DNA of 64,000 bases, taken from contig JAQGDQ010000455.1 of the NCBI GenBank assembly GCA_030141605.1, positions 63,750 to 127,749 of the forward strand, written 5' to 3'. The stretch is from Tubiluchus corallicola. Its lineage: Eukaryota > Priapulida > Priapulimorpha > Priapulimorphida > Tubiluchidae. The notes under the pieces were generated by a model. The model was not told the origin of the DNA, did no database searches, and saw only the letters and a list, made by a program, of their open reading frames with translations. A program made the position numbers and the translations under genes. Of the stretch, positions 25,508 through 38,330 are shown piece by piece; the first letter of the stretch is position 1, and the number at the start of each line of letters is the position of its first letter.

Positions 25508-28500
25508 ATGAACGTGATCCTTGCTGTCAAGCAGTATATATCGAGGATGATTGAAGAAAGCGGACCTGGCATGAAAGTATTGTTAATGGATCGCGAAACA
25601 GTTAGTTTGAATTTTGTGCTTTGTTTGTCATTAAACTTTTGGTTGAATAAATCACAATTAATATTTTGTAGCCTGCCTAATTATTGTCGGACCTGCCAAA
25701 TATTCTATGTAAACTGAGTGTAAAATGTAGAAATGTCTCTATTTGGCGGCACTCAGGGTAAAACACCCCTAGAAATCACATTTTATTAATATTAAGAACT
25801 GATTGATTCGTTTTTTAATATTGAACGGATCAATTTTACAGTTTAAAATCATAGTATGTGTGCAATAATGCACAGATAAGTTGTATTAATACCGGCAACT
25901 ATATCTATTAAGGCTTGGAACAGTCGCAAGTCATTGAAGGATTGAAGGTTGCATCATAATACAAAACTTTCCAGGACTTTGTCTGAGTTAATAATAACCT
26001 GAACTAGTTGTTTTTTTGTGAATTACTACTAATTTGGCACACTTTTATGTAAATTCTGACTCAGTCAACTATTATTTCAGATAAGTATTGTCAGCATGGT
26101 TTATGCACAATCAGAGATACTGCAGAAGGAGGTGTATCTGTTTGAAAAGATTGATTCTTCCAACAGAGAACAAATGAAGCATTTAAAATGCATTTGCTTT
26201 CTACGGCCCACAAAAGACAATGTACAGTTGCTAGCACAAGAACTGAAAGATCCTAAATATGGCTTATATTATGTCTGTAAGTATTCTTGCACAGAAACAG
26301 TAAAAATAATTTGTATTAATTTCATTGTAGGTTCTTTCACTATATTTTGAACATAAAATTATTGTAAATGTGTTATGTGAAATAAATGACTTATGATAAA
26401 AGTTTTATTAAATTTCGTGCTGAATACTTAAAATCAACTGTTAATCAACTTTATGAACTGTAACATAATCTTTTGCTTAGCTGCTAGTTTTAAATTGTAG
26501 GAAATGTAAGATACAGAGAGTGTGCATACAAGTTGTCTTCTTTCCAGATAAAGTTTCAGCAAAAAAGATTTGTATTCAAAAACTCAAATAAAATTTATAA
26601 TACAGTCTGTATCTGCAATAAATGAAACAGATCACATAAACAGCATAGACAAGTTGTTTTCCTAAAGCACAAGAAAACCCTCCACTTACATGAAGCTTAA
26701 AAAATTCGTCTCGAAATTTTATACCACTTACATACTACTTTTTCGTGTGCATGGCTTGCATCGGCCGTAACGCTGTATAAAACGTGTAAATTCAAATTCC
26801 CGCGTTGACCGTCATAAGTCTTTCCAGCAAGTAAGTGAACTGCTAAGTAATATAGATTGCACGGAAAGTTTTTTGAGTCATAATTTAACATTGCCTTTTC
26901 TTCCCTTGATTTACTTGTTTTAATGACGTCATGTAATAGCGCCGTCGGAACAGTTTTGCGGGAGATATAAAATGGGAACAAACGAAAAGTCCTTTCAATG
27001 CGAATACGATATGTGTATAAAATTGCTGTAAAGTAGTATAATTTTTTAAGGCGATTTTTCTGAAATCTACTTCAGGTGCCCCTTTTCTTGTCCTTAAGTC
27101 AAAACATTGTCTAATTGTTCATCGTACTTCATCACCCCAGCAACCAAGCAGAACTATGGGTGTTCTCAACAAGTAATTACTTCTTGAGTACCCCATGTGT
27201 CATTTGCACGGAGTGCCCCAGCTCGACTCCCATCACATGAGCACGACTAAAGTTGGGTTTCTTATCGGCTAGGTCAACTGTAGAAATAAACGGGTTGAAT
27301 CTTAGCTGAAACAGCAAGGCTCTGGGCTATAATTGTGTTTAATTTGTTAAAAATAGTGTGCTTTTTATAAATGTAACTAAATTGGCTTTTAGAAAAGTGT
27401 GATTAAAAAGAAAGCTAGTTAATAGCAAAACAGACATTTCAACTTTTATTTCATTTAATTCAAGGACAGTCATACTTTTTACTTTTCAACACTGAGTTAT
27501 GAGTTTATTATGAATGGTTTATTATTTCCAGATTTCAGCAATGTAATTAGTAAAGCTGATGTAAAGATTCTTGCAGAAGCTGATGAGCAGGAAGTTGTCA
27601 GGGAGATGCAGGTGGCATTTACAGAACTTTTTTTATATTATTTCGTGGTAATAAGTTGCTCCTTTAAACGTATCAGCTATTCACTTCAATGTTCATGTGT
27701 AAGCCTTGCATGCCATTGTTAGTACCACATTTTTGCAACTGTCGAGGTCTTCTACTAGCTGTGGCTGAGTTATGTACATTTTAGGTGTCTGACGAAAACC
27801 ATTGAGAATAGAAACAACAGTGTACAAGTGTTAAGTGTGTCTGCCACTTTTCAGTTTAAATTTCATTTTCTTGTTAAGTGGTTTATCAAAAACAGAAAAC
27901 ATGGTTTTTCACACATTTCACTTTTTCAAATATTCATGAAAATTGTTAAAAGACACGCTTCACCTGTTCACGTCTAATACGGGAATGTTGCCCTCTGCTG
28001 AGTAATTTGTGCAAGATTTATTAGGTAATGCCATAGTTGGCCTGACTGTAGTTTCTGTTGATGTGCTATTAAAATTTCCCTTAATTAATGTCTTTGTCAA
28101 TTAAATTTTTGTTGTCGTTATACTTACTTCACATAATAATAGTTCCGTATTCTTTTTCAAATACATAATTCATTTCAAACATGATGACATGGTTTTTCTA
28201 ATAAGGTTTTATGTTACTATGATCTTATAAATGAGTTTTATAATTTTCTTTTCCTAGGTAGGCTAAAGTAATTGGAATGTTTTCTTTAATACCTTTACAA
28301 ATTGTTTAAATTTCAGGAATTTTACGGAGATTTCCTGGCAGTGAGCCCTCATGTTTTTTCGTTCAGTGTTTCACCATCCTACCAAGTAAGTAGTTAAGCA
28401 AATGGAGACCAAAATTAGGAAACCAAGTGTTAACATTGTAGCAGGTAACCTGCTATTGCATTGTGCTGCCATCTGTAGTAAACAATTGAATTGATTAAAT

Positions 28501-30054
28501 GCCACATCTGCAAATAGTAAACTTTTGTTGTCTTCTGTTGTGTAATTAAAAGCTGTTTGTGACCAATATAATCACAAAGTCATGCACGCATGCAAACATA
28601 ATTATATAAACTCCATGCATGCTTTGATAGTGAGGTACTTTGTAAATGTATACTAGATTTTTAGTGTTTGAAGAAAGAAATTATTGTTTGATAATTCGTT
28701 GAACATGTAATTTATTGTTTCTCTTTCCCTTTTTAATTAACATCATTTTATAATAAAATTATCAGGGAGTGACATGGGCACCGATAGTTTTGAACAGAAT
28801 AACAGCTGGAGTGTCTGCGTTGCTATTGGCTTTAAAGAAATGTCCCATGATTCGATACCAGAATTCTTCAGAGATGGCGAAGCGTCTGGCTGAAAACATT
28901 CGGGTTTGTTTAATCCTAGTTTTTATCTTAGGCATTCGCCACATATAACAAATTTATAACGCTGTGTTCTGAAATGTGAAAAGATAATCGCTATAAAATC
29001 ATTTCGTATAACGATTTGCAGAGGGATCTTTGTTAGCTAACTTTACTTTTTGCATTTTTAATATTTTCTAACTGTTATATATAGTAATCTAGAGATTTAT
29101 AGTAATATATGCAATAATGCTGTTTTTAATTAGATAAGATAGGTCAGTCAGTAAGCGACTTGCAGGTTTATGAGTTCAAAGCAAATAATCAATTAAGCTT
29201 AGTAAGCTATTTTAGATTAACCAAGATGATTCCTGCAGGACCTAGACAGTCAGCATCTGAGAATTACGAGAGTTCCAGCAAGTTGATCTTTTCATTAAAA
29301 ACTAGGACAATGCCTATTTCTAATATTTATTAATTAATACTAATATCTATTTATTAATATGGCTGAAGCATATCTAGCGAAATTACTTAACTAGCAGATA
29401 TGACAAGGCATCTGTAGGGTCTGATTTTGCTCTTTCTTCACTGTGCATTAGTAGCCAGATTCTACTTGATGACAGTACATGAATCAATTTATAACATCAC
29501 ATATGCATATATATATTCAGTTTTAAATTTTTCCTTGGTATGTTATACGATTGATAAACTTTATGTACGTTTTAGCTCTGATATTACTATATGAACTATC
29601 AGTATAAATTTGTCTTCTTAGCAAATGATAAATCGAGAAGCTGCTTTATTCGATTTCCGAAGAACTGACGTACCACCTCTGTTGCTTATTCTTGATCGAA
29701 GAGACGACCCAGTTACTCCTCTTCTTAACCAGGTTGGTTGATTAATTAATCAAATTAGGGTAGTTAGTTAATAAGGGATTTTGTGTTTGTGTCAAAAAAG
29801 CAAGAACACAGTGTTTTAATTCATCACTATGGATTAACTTTAAGTGAAAAATAAAAAAGAAAAAAAAGCACAAATAGTTGATGAATAGGAGCCTGTCTTT
29901 CATTTCTATTAGATATTAATTTCAGTGTGCTAGGAATCCCGGTGACCCAAGTTTGTTTGCCCAACTTCTGTAACTGTTTTTTGCTTATCTATTTCTTGCT
30001 TATGCTAACTGCAAGAGAAATTTTACTGTAACCTTGCTAATAGAGGGTCTCCGT

Positions 30055-30091
<37 letters not shown>

Positions 30092-33000
30092 TGCATATGT
30101 GTGTGTGTAATCTTAAATTTTTAATAAATTATAATAAATAATTATAATAATAATTACTGTAACCGTGAGTAAAAACATTGATTGACTTTACTTCATGGAC
30201 AGTCACATTTTAGGTTTTATTTGTCTATTCTCAAAAACAATTTTTTGATACTAAAAATTTTAGAGCCATTCAGTGCTGCGAGGAATATCCTATTCTGGCA
30301 AGTAATTTGTGGGACATTTTAGGTTCATCAGTATGTTCATTTGTCCTATCTTTTGTGAAATACTTAGTAAAAGTAACATAAGTAGACTGTTTATGTACTG
30401 CAGGTCAAGTGTTTTCTTAAAAACTGGTTTTGCTCTTGTTTAGTGGACTTACCAAGCTATGGTACATGAATTGTTAGGCATTAAGAAAAATCTAGTCAAT
30501 CTGGAAGGTGTACCCGATGTTAGCAAAGATCTGAAGGAAGTTGTTCTTTCTCCTGAGCATGACGAATTCTATGCACGTGTAAGCAAAAACTGCTGATATT
30601 ATTTTGCTAATATATTTTATTCTGGACGTTATGAAGATATGTCAGGAATGTTAACAAATATCGCTGCTCGTACATTCTCTGGAGCAAGCCAGAAAGTATG
30701 CAGTCATATTCATTACACTGTTTTGAATTCCATTAATTATAAAATACGTGTAAAACTTATGTATTATATGTTTTTTTTATTAATAAGTTACCAAAATTAG
30801 TTTTGCGGCCCGCCGAAAGATTTTGTGCCCATGAAGGGGTTTGTCAGCCTAATGAAAGTGCGGCCCGGGCGATGAATTGAGTCACAAGTATCAGGAAGAT
30901 ATTTCCAGCTGAAGTCCGCGCTACGATCGCAAAGATAGTGCAGGTAGATTTTTTCCACTAGATCGGATGGCATTAACCCTTAAAAGGCGGTTGTCACTTA
31001 ATGTCACTGTCGGACATGACGAAATTTAACATTGCTTTGCTTGGAACACAAAAAAGCGATGTAATCACAGAACACAGCAAACTATCACGGAAGTCGCCAT
31101 TGAAACGCTCATATGTGCAAGAAATGCGAGAAGTAATCTGATTGGCTGGTAGGAAGACCAACCAGCCAATCTCTAGTCTTCTATTACCAGGCCGGTTGAT
31201 CAGCCCAGTTGTCTTCTTGGTCATAGCAGGTAGATCATTTTGACTTGGTTATTTTACAAAATAAATGGTAGATAAGTAAATTATAAGTAAATTTATAAAA
31301 TAACAAAGTCAAAATGAAATACCTACTATGACCAAGAAGACGACTGGGCAGATCAGTTTGTAAGTAGCCAGCAAGCTCAAAAAGTGTGGTCACCCCTGAT
31401 ATAGGGGGATTCCCAGATTTTAGTTTCTGCTTTGGCTCAGCAGTACTCGCCTCGATCAGTGGTTGTTTCATTGTTCATCAGGTGTAGTGTTCTTATAGAT
31501 CAGAAACATGGATAAGAAAAAGATAAGGTTGAAGAAGAACATCGAGTGTTTCAAGACAGATTAATATGCACTGTACTGCACAGACTGTGTGATACACTGT
31601 ACTAATATGCATTGTAATAAAATTACCACTACCTTACATGAAAGTTGAAATCTATGGCTTTTAATGTAAATTTTAATAACTTCTAAAATGGTTTTCTTGG
31701 GTGTAGTAGTAATGGTGTGTGGAAATCGAATGTAAAAAAATTGTTATTAGGTCCTACTGTTTTGGCTCCTTGACTAAACGGCATGCTGCCCACAGAAATT
31801 GTGGGAAAGTTTAAAGTGGCCCGGCTAGTCAGATAATTTGCACACCCGTGGTTTAAATTGTGGATGATTATTAAGAAATTATATATAATAAAAACGCGCT
31901 AAATGATAAGAAAAATGCTTTTCTGAAGCATCCATGAATAGTATATTATTTTGTTAGTTTTGTCTATTTTAATCAGAAGATAGCAAATTGTTTGTTTTCT
32001 TAGCAAATAGATGACCATAACAACAAATTTATTGTGGTGCCACAAACCCAAATACTAGGCCTACTATTATGTCACATTTGTCATACCAGATGTACTTATT
32101 AATCATATTTTGCTTTGCTTTGTCTAGAACATGTACCTCAACTTTGGTGAAATTGGTACCAACATTAAGGAATTAATGGAAGAGTTTACAGTGAAAACAA
32201 AAACTCAACAGAAAGTCGAATCTATTGCCGACATGAAGGTGGGCATATGTAGTGTGCGGCTTATTTAGTTTTGGCTGTCAGTGATTAACATACTTATATA
32301 TGACAGTCTTTTGTGCATCTCACGTAGTCTTTGCCGTCAGTGACTGATATACTTATACAGTAGGCGCCGCTTAATAGACTCATTTTGGGACCGAAGTGTT
32401 TTGACCCAGTTAACCGACTGAACCTATTGACCGATGGGTACAGTATTACTGGTATAGAGATGTAAGTCACCACCTTACTATACACTGCAAAGATTTTTAA
32501 TGAATTTTAGAAACAAAGTAAAGTCTAAGTTCCTTTGCACAGTTAAAAATTATAAAAAAAATATTTTAAAATATTTATTTATATAAGTGAATTAGCAATA
32601 AATTAAAAAGTATACTTTTTTAAATCACACAACTCTATTTATTTGCAAAAATTCCTTCAAAGTCGGGTGCTTCATTTTATCACGAAGAAGTTGGCCCACA
32701 AAGTTCTCAAAATGATAAAAACGTTGAAAATCTGTTGTTGTATGATGCACAAATTCTCGCAAAATACATAGTGCATACTTAAACTGTTGGTGATGCCTGT
32801 GTTTCCCCGCAGCTTCGTCTGTAGCTTTGCCTAAGCTCCATCTTGCTACAATTGTGACGTACTTACTGTACTGTATCTGCGCCCCTGGCATAACAGCAAC
32901 ATCTAACTGAGCGTAAACTTTCGGGCAAAGACTGCCAGAGCTTCAAAAGCAAACCGCTAAACAAGTGATTAAATGTTTAGCTTCCAGGAATTCTTGGGTA

Positions 33001-36000
33001 GCGAGGTTAATTTTAGTGGACCAGCGGGTCAAAGCAAACCATTAGGCTAGCATAATTAGGGTATGCTAAACGTTCCTGCTTACAAACAAGACATAACATG
33101 ATTGTTTCTACATATATTATGGGACAAAAGCCAACTAAGATGATATAAAAGTCTTGAAAGCTTATTAGTCACTTGAAATTGTCTTATTGAAGCATGTGAA
33201 GGAAAAAATTGAGTCAATTATGCTGAGTTATTTGAGTCAGTTACCGATAGTTTTTATGTATATTTAAATAGAAGCGGCCCGTACCTGGCGTTTTTGAGTT
33301 AATTAGGCGATTGAGTCTATTAAGCGGGGCCTACTGTGTACGACAGTCTCGTAACAATTTTAATTGTAGTGATTAAAAGGCAATTGTTGGATAATTACTA
33401 TTTTTTCAAGCGAACATACATTTTTCAAATGAATCATGTACTGTTTCAGGCATTCATTGAGAACTATCCGCAGTTCAAGAAAATGTCTGGTACCGTTTCA
33501 AAACATGTGACATTAGTTGGCGAATTGTCTCGACTGGTTGCAACCAGAAATCTTTTAGATGTTTCTGAGACTGAGCAAGAACTGGCTTGTCAAAATGATC
33601 ATTCCCAATCACTTCAGGTGGTGTATTATTAATTGCGCTATTATTGATTCTGTGAACTCGTTTTTTAATTTTTAAAGTATATGATTTAGATCAGAATTTA
33701 TTTTTGCTGAAACTACCCCATTTGCAAATCTATGTTTTGCAATGTATAGGCTTAATTATTGTCTAATAACTAACTTTACACCTATGATATTTTTATATTG
33801 ATTCTGTAATATTTTTTAGATAAATGCAACAACGACTAAATCAGTTATAAATGCAACATGACTGTGTTAATGAGTTCTTGTCGTTTGGGAAGAGTTTGAC
33901 CTGTATAAGAGCATCACAATTGTCAACTGTAAATAGGAGAATAGAGATTTCTCACATTCCTTTTAAACTTTGTTACTGATACTTCTTTCTTGTAATATCC
34001 ATAATGGGCATTCAAAGATGAATACTTGGAAATAGACTTTGCATTAGAGTCTTACCATCCAAATACCTTCTTTAGTTAAGTAAATCTACTCTTATCTTAA
34101 ATGCTAATGGTGTAAATTTTCACAGTAACAAATACCGATTTTCCTAGTTTTATTTTCATAGAAAATAAAGAAATTATTGAGCAGTGAAAGGATAACTGAT
34201 CTGGACTCAACACGTCTGGTCATGTTGTATGCTCTCAGGTATGAGAGACATAGCAACAACGACATTGTAGGACTAGAAGAACTTCTGCGCAAGAAGCATG
34301 TCCCAGAAAAACTGGTTAAGGTGAGAGAAATGCTTTACTGATTAGGTGTACAGTGCAGTATGTTCAGATGTCCTTTGTGGCTCATTGATGATGATGATAC
34401 TGACACTGATTATGATGGTGATGATGGTCATGGTAATGATGATAATGATGCTAAGATGTATTAGATTGATAATCTTAGCAATATTGGTGATGTCATATAA
34501 TAGCAATAAGTTAAATTTATGGATGTCGGAAGTGCTAGTTTATTGATAATTTAACTGAATGCAAAGAGTGCATATAAGTTCATCTTTCTATAAGTTCACA
34601 GTATTGTTGTTTTATCTGTATACTACACTGAAAAATTTTCAGATGGTAAGGGCTGTTCTGGATTTTGCTGGTAGCAGTGTAAAAAGCGGAGATCTATTTG
34701 GCAACGATGATGCAATCGCATTTACAAAAAAATTTTTGAAAGGTTTAAAGGTAAGACCTAGTTAAAGCATCAAACTAGCCTCTGAAAATGAAAAACTGCC
34801 CCCTTTGCTCCTTGTGATGTGCGATACATGTATTTCCTTGCATGCCTAAATGTCTGGCAAATTGTCATCCATTTTCATCAAGTCTAGGATCATGCCAGAA
34901 TCAGCTTAAGATCTTGTTAAGCTTGTATATCTATTTCGCCTCTTATGATGCTCTCATTGTTGTTGATTAGTAAAGTAGATGAAGCCAACATTTTCAAGTG
35001 TGTGCTTGTTCAATTTCTCTGTATTACTATAGTTTTAGACAGTTAAAAAAGTTGTAAATTTTGTAGTTTTTCTGCAACACATTGAATGAGCTTATGCTTA
35101 TTATTATATGTAAATGGTAATAAAGTTATTATGTAGGCCATAATAGCAGATAAATGACATCATAAGAAAATTGTAAGTTTGTAGGTTGGTTATTAATAAT
35201 AGTTATAATGCCACCAGAAAACATATATGATATAGTTTCATATCCATAATCAAATAAAAAATGATACATACTGTTTTTGTGCGATTACTTGGTACTGTTG
35301 CGTCTTCACATTCCCATAGACACAAAAACCTTCTGCATGATTATAAAATATGGTGGTCAAACTTTTAATCTCCTAAAGCTTTTCATTGCTGCTGCCACAG
35401 CCAATTAATCTCTCAGGAAAGGTGTGATTGCTATGTCCAGCATGTGGCGTCAGCAAGTTTTGGACAAATGCCGCGGCTGAACGGCTGTGCGGAGCATACT
35501 ACTGCATAGATTTGCATACAATACAGCTGGCATTTTGATGTTCACAGACTTACCCGGTGATTTTATAAAAGATCATTTAAATTATAAAAAAAATTATGTC
35601 AACGATGGCAAGTTGCTAAATGCCTCAAAAGCTCCTTTATAGAAATATCCATGTATATGCAAAATACATTGCACTCCTAGAGAAGAAAATGGCTCCTACC
35701 TTGTTGAGATATAGGCCAGTGTTTTTAGAAGTCAGAAAACCCACTTCTGTTTATTATCCAAGCCTGATAATTCTATCCAGGTACTAAATTATTACACATT
35801 ATTTTTGTTTACATTACTATGCCAGCAGTGAAAATTAAGTGTTGAACAAAGTGTTTTAAAAAGTATTTAGTCGAGTTTGTGGTCTTTTTGTCCACAAGTC
35901 TAGGAAAACACATGGTCAAGCAAGGTGTTGATGATTTTTTTGTCATCTATACAGTGGTTGTTATAGCAACAGCAGGTGGTAAAAAATTTGGATACTCGCT

Positions 36001-38330
36001 TAGGTCTAGAGTAAAAGTACGAACTTTTCGTGGCTCGAAACTTTTTGGGGCATGTAATACAAGTAACTGAACGTTTACTGCAAATAGTTGATTACAAAAT
36101 TTAATGATTTAAATTACTTTACTACCGTGCTGTATCTTTTGTACCTGTAAAGCAGGCAGGGTGAGTTTACAAAATGATTTTGGCATTACCATATGCAGTT
36201 CTAATGCCGATGATAATAGAACATAATTCTATGATATTGAACTGTTCAATAATTCACTGTTGTTAAACATAACTTGTGAACCCAAGTAATCTTATTTTGC
36301 TTTCAAGAGACAGTGATATTTGTGACATTTATAAGAACTTCTAATTTTCCAGTTGATCTGTATACTGACCGCCCGACTTGCTGGGCTTGTTTACATAAGC
36401 TGTGTACGTAATTGGCTCACAAGGTGGCTGGGGGTATGGCCTCGAGAGGTCAATTGTTATTGCCATCATTCTTAAATTTTTGTTTATCATTTGAAAAGGG
36501 CGTGGAAAATGTTTACACACAGCACAAGCCATATTTGGAGACAACCATTGACTTGCTGATAAAGGGGAAACTTAGAGAAGGGGCATATCCATATCTGGGC
36601 CCAAGCCAGCTCAGAGATCGGTAAGTGAAAAGATAAGCTGAACGGTCATAAAGAAAAGCAGTTAATAATTTAAAAAAGTCAGATTGTATGATAACTTCAA
36701 ATCGAATTGATTACATGGATCAACTTCAGACCAAATCACCTGTGGCAAAAGTAATCAAGATAAAACTAGTCAACTAGACTGTGCCTAGACTAGAAGTGCC
36801 ACATTAAGAATTGTAAATTGAAGCACTACTTTGAAAGACAGAGCCATAACATGCAACAATTTTAAATTTTTTTGTAATATAGACCATGAAAAAAGGTTAA
36901 GAATATTATGTTATTGTGCAGCATCGTATTTCAGTATAAGAAGAAACTGTATTGGTGTAGCTGGAACAGCATTTTATAAAATGACTTGGGTTTCATTATG
37001 TCAATGATTTTTTAGAAAAAAATTAAAGGACAAGAAAACGGAACTTCTAAGATAAATCTCAGAAAATCCAACTTAAGAATTATTTTGCTTAGTGACCAAT
37101 CTTACATTGTGTTTTTGTACTTTTTCCTGCAGCTGTATCCTTTAAGTGTGGCATTTCTTATGTGTCAATGATATAAAATCTAAAAACGTAGTTTTTGGTA
37201 ATTCTTTATGATTTCTTATTTTTTTGTTTACCCTTCCAAAGATAATCCAGTGTGATGGATTGAAATGTTGTCTTCTTTCTTTTTTTTGCATTGTGGAGTT
37301 TGTATTAATTGCATTCATTCTGATCATTAAAAGTTATTATCATGTTATCAAGGTATAACTACAGTAATTAAATGACTGATAATTTCATTGTGTTTCAGAC
37401 CACAAGATGTAATAGTGTTTATGATAGGAGGTGCAACGTACGAGGAAGCACTGTCTGTTCATACAATGAATAGAACTTATCCTGGTGTGCACATTGTATT
37501 AGGCTGTAGTACCATACACAATACTGTCAGGTAGGTAGAGTCATAATTCTAATAAGTGTTTGTTTTTTAAGCTAGATGTGTCATCATTGACAAGCTGGTT
37601 ATTCTGCTTCATTCAGAGATTTTAACATACTGCAAGCATGCGCAGTTTTGTGATCGTAATATGTCCTAGTTGTTCTTGATAAAACGAAATTACAATAGGA
37701 GTGCTTTCTTGGTCCAACCATTGGTGCGTGCAAAGCAAACAACTGTTAACTCGGGAACTTACAGAAAATGAAAACCTCGAGGGTAAATCGCCTGAGTGAG
37801 TGGTTTTGTAAGGTTGTCTAAGGCTAAACACCAAGTAGCATTTCTAGTTATGGCTTGTGAGTCAGTTAACTACAGTAGTGATACTTTGGTCTGTGCTTGC
37901 TGCTTAGAAATTAGAACCAGTTAGCACTATAGCCATCTGCAGTCAGATGTGTATGGATTATAAATACTTTTTTGCTTACTATAAGTTGCACCAGCAATCA
38001 CTAGTTGAACAACTAATCTCAATTTTTCTCAGAATTTTTATGCATGAAAATTTAAAAACAGTGGCGATTTGAAATATCTCACCAGAAGGCTTTTTGTGTG
38101 TAACACGCTTCCACACTAAGCCTTGTTGAAACCCGGTTTATATTTTTTTGATCTGCTAGACTAGTTTTTTTCTTCTATTTATCTGTACTGTGGAAGATAT
38201 TCCAAGCAAAAGTAAGCAAACAAACTAGATGCAGACATTTGTTTTCAGTTTCTTAGATGAAGTTGTTCAAGTATCTTCAGCTAGTAGTTACAAGAGTCGT
38301 CATTCTCTTCAGCGAGCACGGAGACCGTAG
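25508..38330 (+). CDS. VPS45: VPS45, Sec1/Munc18-family vacuolar/endosomal sorting protein
   Basis: Cytosolic SM protein that binds syntaxin-type SNAREs (Tlg2/STX16 class) and promotes fusion in TGN-endosome traffic. Fourteen exons: 25508-25600, 26081-26276, 27532-27611, 28317-28385, 28766-28903, 29622-29732, 30444-30578, 32128-32238, 33450-33617, 34162-34320, 34643-34750, 36499-36620, 37399-37530, 38249-38330 (TAG at 38328-38330). All junctions are GT/AG and in phase, giving 567 residues, close to about 570 in human. Diagnostic stretches are [20 protein letters not shown] at the start, [80 protein letters not shown] and [18 protein letters not shown]. The start is supported by alignment to the family N-terminus. 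The short basic tail ([10 protein letters not shown]) resembles the vertebrate ending. Introns carry several DNA transposons, but none interrupts coding sequence. It is the best-supported gene here and appears intact. Confidence 0.97.
26668..27093. mobile_element. possible MITE in VPS45 intron 2
   Basis: The left end (CACAAGAAAACCCTCCACTT) resembles the reverse complement of the right end (GACAAGAAAAGGGGCACCTG). The inner part has higher GC and motifs such as GACGTCATGTAATAGCG. The inverted ends are imperfect and the class is unassigned. Confidence 0.45.
30058..30087. repeat. TA microsatellite
   Basis: About 14 TA units, followed by a short TGTGTG run, in VPS45 intron 6. Confidence 0.95.
31196..31356. 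repeat. long inverted repeat (foldback) in VPS45 intron 7
   Basis: 31196-31262 pairs with the reverse complement of 31290-31356 at about 85-90% identity, sharing GTCTTCTTGGTCATAG and TTTTGACTT, with a loop of under 30 bases. It lies next to hAT-like fragments and may be part of the same nested insertion. It would fold into a strong RNA hairpin in the pre-mRNA. Confidence 0.85.
31375..31853. mobile_element. hAT-like terminal fragments
   Basis: AAAAGTGTGGTCACCCCTG (about 31378-31396) and GATAATTTGCACACCCGTG (ending about 31850) have the form of hAT terminal sequences, CAGGGGTGxxCA when read from the end inward. Both face the same way, so this looks like two truncated or nested insertions. A GC-richer portion with GCGGCCCGCCG and GTGCGGCCCGGGC at 30800-30870 probably belongs to them. 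Confidence 0.45.
32358..33336. mobile_element. non-autonomous pogo/Tigger-like transposon in VPS45 intron 8
   Basis: The left end starts CAGTAGGCGCCGCTTAATAG and the reverse complement of the right end starts CAGTAGGCCCCGCTTAATAG. TA precedes the left end (32356-32357); the right flank reads TGTA. At 979 bp it lacks an intact transposase: the longest frame inside (88 codons, minus, 32625-32891) has no DDE motif I can recognise. Confidence 0.8.
34387..34460. repeat. degenerate GAT/GGT repeat
   Basis: An imperfect run of GATGAT and TGGTGATGATGG units in VPS45 intron 10. It creates a methionine-rich chance reading frame (34346-34546) that should not be taken as a gene. Confidence 0.8.

Noticed and set aside
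32625-32891. 88-codon minus-strand frame inside the 979-bp transposon
   Set aside because: No transposase motif visible; too short; probably internal non-coding sequence of the element.
34346-34546. Methionine/isoleucine/leucine-rich open frame resembling a membrane protein
   Set aside because: It is a translation of a degenerate GAT/TGA repeat inside a VPS45 intron.
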